Assembly: GCA_934045905.1 (NCBI GenBank)
Contig: OW203761.1
Coordinates: 36,594,321-36,658,320, forward strand
From: Leuctra nigra
Lineage: Eukaryota > Arthropoda > Insecta > Plecoptera > Leuctridae
Length of the DNA stretch: 64,000 nt
Direction: 5' to 3'
Of the stretch, positions 55,801-64,000 are shown piece after piece. The translations under genes and the position numbers were made by a program. Numbering within the stretch: position 1 is the stretch's first letter; each line of letters opens with the position of its first letter. The notes beneath the pieces were generated by a model, which saw only the letters and a list, made by a program, of their open reading frames with translations, ran no database searches and was not told the DNA's origin.

Positions 55801-58150
55801 GCCTATAGGCGCCAGGGATGCGTGCACTCAGGTGCAGCGAGACACGTGCAATGCATTGCAACTGCATGTGCGCTCGATGCACATAGTGCAGTGGTAAACC
55901 ACATTTACGTTAAGACTGATGGGAATTTTTTTCTGTGAGGTGTTGCAGCGTAGGATACGCCCAATTTGTTATTGGCTTCCAGTCTTTTAGTCATTAAGAT
56001 GTGTTTCAATGATGTGTTCCATTCGATGTTTCGGTTCAATGGATAGGTGAATCTCGAAGTTTATGTGCGTTGAAGAAAAAATAAGTGTTCGGAAATCTTT
56101 TGACGTTTGATTGGTTTAAAATACCTGCATGATTTATTTACTTTAACGAAGTGTTGTTCTGGTAACGGTCCCGGTAAAATGATTTTTATGAAGACCATGG
56201 GAAGTGATGATCGGGGTAAAAAGCATGGTGGGAAGAATGGTGAAACCAATCGAAGTATTTGACTTTGTTTGAGGAACCAATAAATGTTTCGGCTTATAAA
56301 CGTCCTTGACTGGGATCGAATGCAGGTCCATTTTCAAGTCGATCTATTTCGATCTAAATAGATTTTAAACGAATCGTGAATAAAGTCATGGTTTGTTGCT
56401 CTTCTTAATGATGTCAGTATGACAATAGTTACTTATTTTATGAACTAATTAGTTTCAATGATTCACTCTTGTTTGAAGATGATTCCAAGTGGAGATTATT
56501 TAATCTTGAGATCATTGCCCGTGAAACACAATGTTGGCGCAATCAGGTTTCGCAGTCAAAATGTGGTCTCGACTTGGCAAATTTGTGCGACGTTTGCCGA
56601 GTAACTGTACAAACGGGCGACATATCCTGTGTCCTTGGACCGGTGGAGGTGCCGGACTACCACGGGACAAAACATGGCGGCCAAACAGAGGAAACACGGC
56701 AATAAGGAAACAGAAACGAAATGCGTTTGAATACATATTTAGTCTTAGATTGGATCAAGTAGAATTCTCGGCTACGTGACGTAATTTGATATGAACTTCA
56801 TTTTTTATTGTTAATTTTTTTCTGATGTAGGATTGAAGAATCTAATCACCCAAAAAGAAATTTGATCAAATCTTTTTTTCCTTTGTATAAAACATTCTTA
56901 ACGTCACAATTCCCGTTAGAGCCCGATTGTAAGGTGTACGTTAGGCTTAGTATGATGAGAGTGGCAATGTTTCTTGAGAGTGAGTGACCGAACCATTCGC
57001 CGCCTACAACCACCAGTGACATAATCACAAGACCGAAACAATGTAGTAAATGTAAACAACACACACGGGAAGTAAAACGCTTTATTATATGTCCTTGGAC
57101 AAACCAGGAATAGACATCAAGTTCAATGTAACATTACGTTATATATAACCACTACTTTGCACGTCTATTCAAATATTTTACAACATTACTTTTATATTAT
57201 TATAGGCATTACTATTTTAATTTCCTAGATTCTACTAAGAATTCATTCCGCATGTATTCTAGTTTCACGTCAAAAGCTCCATCCCAGCGTCATGCGTAAT
57301 TGAATATCCTACTCATTAGCTGCATAGCAATTAGCATATTCCTCTCAATCTTAGAAACTTGAAACGCGGAAGATGTCTCAGACTTCAGTCAACAGAACGA
57401 GCCAAGAATTCTCGAGCCTCGTCGATGTATTTGTGATCAAACATGCGTGCAAGGCGATATATATTCACATGCAGCGCTCGACGCTAGCGAACCAACTCGG
57501 CGAGAAAAGCGAGACGTTGAACTTATTTACCCCTCAAGCTAATCACGTCCGGTCTTCATTTATTCACCTGTGTTGTTTTGGGTTTTTTATATTCTCTATG
57601 CCTCGTGCACTGGAACCGTATAGAACGAAATGCACCGATTTTTACACAAACCTCAAGGCAGCGAGAAAAACCTACACACATTATTTCCCTTCTCTATTTA
57701 TACAGCAATCACAGTAACATATTTTACATATACAATCATCCATATTATAATTCAAAGTATTTATGCGTCTTTCAACATCAATTATAAGACTCTGAATCGC
57801 AACAATATTGTACTTAATTTCAATAAAACTGCACTTGTGCTCTATGTTGTAACGATGAATGGTATTTAAACATTATTAATCATTTTGCCTGTGGAGCTTA
57901 TTTAATATTTTCATGTCCAATTAGAGCTCCTAAGCGATTATTAATGTCCATATAATTGTGACATGCATGTAAGCGATGTAAGGCAACCATCTCGTCAGAT
58001 ATAGGTTATGCTATCAAAGATCTTGTCACTTTGAGTGGGGTTCGTGTCTCTCCAGCGTTGACATCTCTCTACGGAGCTCGATGTTGTGGAGGTTTGGCGG
58101 CGGCTCCCAGTCCGCTAATAGTGGTTTGTAAGTTATGTTTAATTTAGTTA
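52880..58150. other. Intergenic region without a supportable gene
   Basis: AT-rich. A TGCA-rich nested palindrome block is at 55,800-55,900. A CpG-richer patch at 56,560-56,720 contains ATGGCGGCC in a good start context, but its frame closes after 18 codons without a donor. Nothing else recognised. Confidence 0.5.
55821..55893. repeat. TGCA-rich nested palindromes
   Basis: TGCAATGCATTGCA (55,847-55,860) is a perfect 14-bp palindrome. TGCA/GTGCAC words recur many times in about 70 bases. Confidence 0.7.
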
Positions 58151-58154
58151 ATTT

Positions 58155-58300
58155 AGGGCCAGTTTTTAAATACTCGCTGTGTTTTAAACAGTTGATTAGG
58201 GCTAAATTACCATTCCAATAATAATTGATATTGCTTGAACGACCGTTTAAACTCAACTTCTGCATTCATTAGGTATGTATAGCATTGAAAAACCGGCCCT
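58155..58300. mobile_element. MITE, family A copy 2
   Basis: Ends AGGGCCAGTTTTTAAA and TTGAAAAACCGGCCCT are inverted copies. The subterminal TTTTAAACAGTTGATTA is shared with the element at 8,041-8,171. It is 146 bp and non-coding. Confidence 0.65.
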
Positions 58301-58589
58301 ATACCTAATGTCTTATTTTGTAGTGTTTAATCGTTCAAATTTTAAACACAGAATGTATTCTAAGTAAGGAAATAAATGGTAGAAGAGTTGTTTACTTGTA
58401 GAATATTAAAATGTAATATAATATATAGTATTATAATTTACGTAACGATGTTAATGTGTAAATTTAATACATTTTGATATAATCAAAGAATTTCTAATGC
58501 TAGCAATGAGTTTGTATAAATTAATAGAATTCTATCCGATTTGATAATTAAAAAACACAATTCTGGTCCAAAACGATTATCAAGAAATG

Positions 58590-58640
58590 ATAATCTATTC
58601 ATTCAATCTATTCTATTCAATCTATTCTATCTATTCATGA
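58590..58640. repeat. Short tandem repeat, TTCAATCTATTCTA type
   Basis: Three partial copies of an about 15-bp unit rich in CTATTC. Confidence 0.75.
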
Positions 58641-59904
58641 CTAGTATAGATCGATGTTTTGACAATTTGACCGGCTCTGTCACCGCCACCCAGATGTGCG
58701 TGAGAAGTAAGACGCTGCGTGGACCACGGACCATGAGTGACAGTAATGAGGCACGGAGACGTCGAGTTCGGCGTGAATGACGAGAAGATTGCCGCGGGGA
58801 TCCAGCGTCTTGACTCCTCTTGATGGCTGGACCACGATTTCGAGACTATTTTTAACACGGTCTGCATTGCCCAGCTCGCGTGTGGGACTCCGGGTCTATA
58901 CGTATTTGCAATTTGCATGCAAATCATCCGACAAGGGCGAAGAGACCTTCTAAATAGAAACAAAAACACTGCACTTGTTTTTACTTCATAGAGTCCGACC
59001 TACACTAGATAATTAATCTTGGACAAAAGAAATTTCTATAGTGATATTGTGATCTAATTATTTTTAAAATGAACGGAAACAAATCTTGATCCCACCTGAC
59101 AAATCACCAGAACAATTTTAAATCAGTATTTGTCAATTTTGTACAAAATGCTTCGACAGAAACGTCTCAAAAACTTATTAATGTGAATGTATGCAACTGT
59201 AATTTATATTTGACCTTGATAATAACTAAAATCGCGTCGTTTTATTGTGAATTTCAATTGCTCAGTGTAATACGGGCTTAATTAATAACATCCGCTTCCA
59301 AAGAGAATGAAAATGTCTCGTCCATCTTCTCGAATCATCTATGGATGTTGTTCTCTGTAACCTGGTGGATATTGAATCAGTGGCAAGTGTCCCAGATGGG
59401 TCTGAGTGGCCGAGGGTGCCTCCGTCTCCGACACATCAAGAGCAAAGTGACCTCGTAACGGTCATCTACTCTGACCATCACATCTCCTCACTGACCACAT
59501 AACTGTTATCTTCTCCTCGGCGGACGGAGAGGTACAAAACATGAGGTGAAAAACTACTAGGCTTCGATTTAAATGTCCGTACTAATGCATAATAATATCT
59601 TAGATTTAGTTCTCGTCGTGCCTGGAAGATGATCCCATATTTTCAATACTTGTTTTCAATTGAAACTGAAGTCAAGCATAAAATAGATGATTGAGATGAT
59701 TGTGTTTCTCGACTCGAGGAATTGGAATCATTCTTTGAAATTGTTAGAATCTTGTTTTAAGAATTAGCAATAAGTCTCGTGGCTTCACCTCCGATTCTAC
59801 TGAAGATTCCATCGACATTGTGACTCCCCATGCCCTAACATGCCATTCCATGCAGAAATGCACCTTACGACTGCCGAATTACAGGTTTTTGTGGGTGGCT
59901 CAGA

Positions 59905-60145
59905 AACACGCTATAAATATATCTCCTCGTGTCTAATATGGAAGAAGTTGTTCGAGGAAATGCGGCGCCATGTGCGCAAGAAATGGAAGTTCGACGCTCC
60001 CGCGGACGCCAGATCACGCCACATGTCGTCGAGAAATGCCGCACATTCGTCGCGCAGCTCCGATGGCGCACCGAGCCGCGCAAATTGCCGCGCAAATTGC
60101 GCCGTCGTTGACGCTTATTGCGACTACAAGGTGATATGTGGTCGA
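59905..60145 (+). promoter_or_regulatory. TATA motif followed by CpG-rich segment, candidate promoter/first exon
   Basis: CTATAAATAT at 59,911-59,920. A CpG-rich stretch (about 59,955-60,115) with open frames on both strands follows, and a possible donor CAAG|GTGATA near 60,130. No protein family was recognised, so this may be chance. Confidence 0.25.
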
Positions 60146-60149
60146 AGAA

Positions 60150-63100
60150 CTCGCGAGATGTTTTATTCCACGTAGACATATTCTATGAATGGAAGTAAAC
60201 AGGAAGTTCTGATGGATGGCAATAGATCTGTTGGGGCAATTTACCCTTCGAAAACATTATGAACGATCGCGTCGTTCTCAAGGAACTCGGAAGATATCTA
60301 CGTGGATTGAAGAACAAAGCACATTCCTCTTAATTGAGTTTAATATTCTGTTCGAACGGTCATTGGCAAGACACTTGAACCTTACACGGGTGTGTTTAAT
60401 TACGTACAAGAAGATCAATCAATTAGAGATCAAAGATGTAGCTCGATTACTGGAAAATTCCCCTTCGTTTATTGAAACGGATCTTGGGCTTCGGTGTTCA
60501 CCACCCTCCTTTCACATTGACGAGCTCCTCGAGTCAGTCTAGACTCTAACTGCAGTCGAACTTGACGTAACAAGAGACGAACGTCGTATTATCTATTATT
60601 AATAATTAGATATCAGCTACTTACCGATGCATTATGACAGTTGATGATAAAGGGGACCATGATTTGTAGAAATATTGATGAAGACTAATGATCACTTCGG
60701 GCCGAGAATGCCTGCAGCTTGGCTTATGAAACAGCAAAGGTATATCATCGTTAAACAATAGTTTCATAGATATGACGAGGTTAATAAATTTTACAAGATC
60801 TCTAAGTAGTCGTGCTTATATGGCATGAAATAACAAAAACTAGACCGCTCTGCAAACAGCTGACAATGGTTGGAGTTGAACTTAGACGGTCCTGGGGCAA
60901 CTGGTAGCTGTCCACTTCATCATAGTCCTGACTCTAGGCAGTCGGCAATATTATCGATGTTCAGTCAGGCGAGCAAAGAAACAATCAGGACTTTTTCTCA
61001 AGAGTATTTAATTATTGCATTAAAGTTAATTAACCAACGTCCAAGAACGAAGACTTCTTGTTTAGCTGTTTCCAGCCCGTCTCAACTATGCGATTACAAT
61101 ATTATCATCACGACTTATGTGTCCGATTAGTTCAACTTCTAATTCAAAACAGCTTAGACCCTCATGCACTAAACCGAATAATCCAAGTATAATCTCGACG
61201 TAAGTTGTTGAGGTGTTTAAAACTTAGTTGTCAAAACTCTGATAAACACAAGGTATAACTATTAAACAGTGTTGAACGATGTCCAACGCTAATTCTTCCT
61301 TCCGTAAACATGTTCATGTTGTCCCAGCGTTCACAGCGACATGACAACAAAACCATGGGATGTGAACACGAATTTCCAACCAAGTAAAACCCGAATTCTC
61401 GTGATGATTATCAAGCAAGTGTCCGGCATTGTATTTCCTTCACGCTTCAAGGACTATCAGCGTTTCGTAGCAGACGCAAGGTCGCGCAGAGTGCATCAAA
61501 CTCTCGTCACAATTAACAAAACAAAAGCAAGAAGAAACGATGATTGGACGTCGGAATAAGTGCGACTCCTCGACAGAACTCCAAATGAGACCGTAATTAT
61601 GTGATATGATTTCCTTATCAGCTTTTCATTCAACTTCCACGAATGTTCCCGCGCCCAGCAGCTATATCTCGATCACAGCGTGATTCATTTGTGTTCGGCG
61701 AACTGCTGGCAGGAGTAACGAGGAAGAGCGTGGAGGAAGTGGCCAAACACATGACTCTTGCGTCAAATATAATTGCAATGAGACGCCTGCGACACGACGA
61801 CCAAGACCAACGGGAAACATCGTTACAAACTGCAAGATGCAATGGAACCTTGTGACATAACGCGCTGCAAATTAACTTTAAAGTAAGATACCTAAACACC
61901 GTTACACCTCATTCAGAAAGCCTCATCAAATCATACAATGCCGATGGATTAATATTGTAACACGCTAAACAATCTATAATGCGATGTGATGACCCTAATA
62001 AAGTTCATGTGCCAACAAATATGCGAGCGTCGTCCTATGATTAATGATGTACCAAGGGTCATGGTCGAAACCTACATTCATCAAAACCGGCCATTATTAT
62101 TTTTCTTCTTCAAATAAGTCTGATTGGTGCGGGATTGACCTCACGCGAGACTTGGCCGAAATGTGTCTGAAGATTGAAGACTTTGGCAGCAGGAGTTGCA
62201 ACAGATCCTGGATCACGCTCTGGATATCTTAAACCACCATGACACTGACTTTTATCCAGGAAGAAATTTTACACAAAATTGGAAAATTGGAAATTGGAAA
62301 TTGTACCACGACAACACGTTATAAAATTCAATTGTTTTTGGTGGTATTTTAAATCACAATAGGTAGGTACACAAATTATGAAATCCATATTTCACGCGTT
62401 TTTCTGGTACCTACACATTTAATACATGCGATTACATAAAAATCTTATATTTTGCTACAATTCTAGGCCTTTTGTTTAAATGTTAAATTATGTAGATTAT
62501 GTACCTACCAGTCTATTTTATAGAATGGGTTCAAATTATCGAACTAATGGCGTGGACTATTTTCAGTACCTAATAATTTAATTCGCCCAAAATTGTTTGT
62601 TTAAGAGAAATTTTGCTGGTACTCAGTTTTCTTGATTCTTGAAAAGTATTTCTAAAATGAGATTACCAAATATTTAACTAAAATGATTAAAATGCAAACG
62701 ATTAGTTGTTCAATCCATTAGTCTTAATCCCAAGTACTTGCAGGCATTACCATAGCATTAACTATTCAAAGCGAGCTACGTCCACTATAATGTTTCCACA
62801 GATGTACGTAATTATAATTTTTCAAGGAGTAAATGATCATGCTAGCGACCGGCTGTGCACTCTCTGATAAAGTCATAAGTGACAACCAGTGATGGCCGAG
62901 TGTGAGATATTGTCGAGGGGTTTGGTCATCTGACACGGGTAATAAACGGCTCCTGGGATATCAGAGAGGAGATTCACACCTTACCACTTACCAACTACTC
63001 AATCTTCACCTCAGTACAAGAAGTACACATTCTTGGCAACAACTACGATCAAAACCAACTACATCGATAACTGTCGCAAGAAAATAAAGAAACATTCATT

Positions 63101-64000
63101 ACATGAAAATATACTTAATGAAAATAATTTGATAAATGCCATATAATTGATCTAGATTTATTATGATGAAAAGAAGATAAACCACTGTGAAATTATAGCT
63201 GTTGATGATTATTCTACATTCCTTCACAGTTTCCTTGCCAATTTTAACCGAACATGAAGAGTTGAATACCTCATTCAGAATAGTTATTAATGTCAAAACA
63301 ACTATTGTTGTCTTCTGGATGCGTTGAGATGTAAGAAAAACGAATACGACGATGAAAAGGAAGCTAATTGCCGACTTCCCTGGGTCCCGAACGCAGACAT
63401 GGAGTTCGCAATCGCATTCAAATGTTTTGAGTACATTATACATCAAGAGGTCAACATTTGTATTGTGATTTGTTAACAAAAGATTTGGAAACACAGTTTT
63501 GTCCTCTAACGGTGAGTTGTGACCCAAGAGATGAACATCAGGAGGCGATTCTTCTTCGTCATCTTTGATGCTGTGCAGTCACAATAATCTTCTTACGGCT
63601 CTTCGCTTCGAATGTATCTAGTAATTATATTGAGATTATCATAGTTCGCTTTGGCATAACAAATTGTGATGAGGCATTTGAGTTCGATCATGCAAGTTTG
63701 ATCCCTCGGACATAATGCCGATACAATATGCTGGTCATTTAGTTACAGATGTAAACATGCACTTTCTTGACCCCGGTGAAGGATGATTGCGGTCAAGCAG
63801 AATAATACAGACAAGGACGCCATTTTAGGTGCTATCGGGACTGGTGATTGATTGAAAGACATTAGGAGATATTATATTTGGAGATGCGTTTAGCGTGGGT
63901 CGGCATGAGGAATCAGCAAGGGCGAAGATGGGAAGGCCGGCCGTTATCTCGCAGTGGGCTTTGGGAGTATTTGGGCATACAGACATTTGTCAGCTGTTTG
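60150..64000. other. Right-hand region without a supportable gene
   Basis: AT-rich. The longest frame (63,527-63,099, minus, 142 codons) has hydrophobic segments but no recognised domain, and its coding bias is not convincing. Confidence 0.5.

Noticed and set aside
56660..56730. ATGGCGGCC start context on the plus strand
   Set aside because: The frame closes after 18 codons and no donor site precedes the stop.
63099..63527. 142-codon minus-strand frame with hydrophobic stretches
   Set aside because: No recognised domain, AT-driven composition, no supporting splice or promoter signal.

Overview
This is an animal, almost certainly insect, nuclear genome window. It is AT-rich, with long introns, GT-AG splice sites, miniature transposons and many short GTAGGTAC-type words. 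I could not fix the order from the sequence; a hemipteran-like insect is only a guess. No bacterial, CRISPR or rRNA features were seen. All gene models were assembled by hand from splice sites, reading-frame phase and family resemblance.

Layout: (1) 1-5.6 kb, minus strand: the 5' end of a secreted or membrane leucine-rich-repeat protein gene that runs off the left edge; three exons join in phase to give a signal peptide, a Cys-rich cap and the first LRRs. (2) 7.06-11.50 kb, minus strand: a complete six-exon gene for a class II (PITPNC1/rdgB-beta type) phosphatidylinositol transfer protein, 303 aa, which requires an 8-nt microexon. (3) 11.89-13.14 kb, plus strand: an intronless, divergent PA2G4/EBP1-like gene head-to-head with the PITP gene, sharing a ~390-bp intergenic region. 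(4) 14.56-45.8 kb, minus strand: a very large extracellular-matrix gene of the tenectin type. It has ten coding exons and a 2,966-aa product with a signal peptide, six VWC-like domains, an RGD in VWC3 and two giant exons made mostly of acidic tandem repeats. A probable non-coding first exon and TATA promoter lie about 10 kb upstream. (5) 46-64 kb: no gene I can support; it holds a nested minisatellite, G-rich tracts, a MITE and a few promoter-like or CpG-rich patches.

The most unusual structures are in the tenectin-like gene. An 88-bp unit carrying a 3' splice site plus the first 69 nt of an exon is repeated 12 times, giving 12 tandem candidate acceptors of which only the innermost yields an intact VWC domain. 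The two giant repeat exons look like diverged copies of one module (acidic stretch, repeats, VWC, phase-1 entry). The PITP microexon was predicted from the missing residues and then found with perfect flanking splice sites. Two MITE families with readable inverted repeats are also present.
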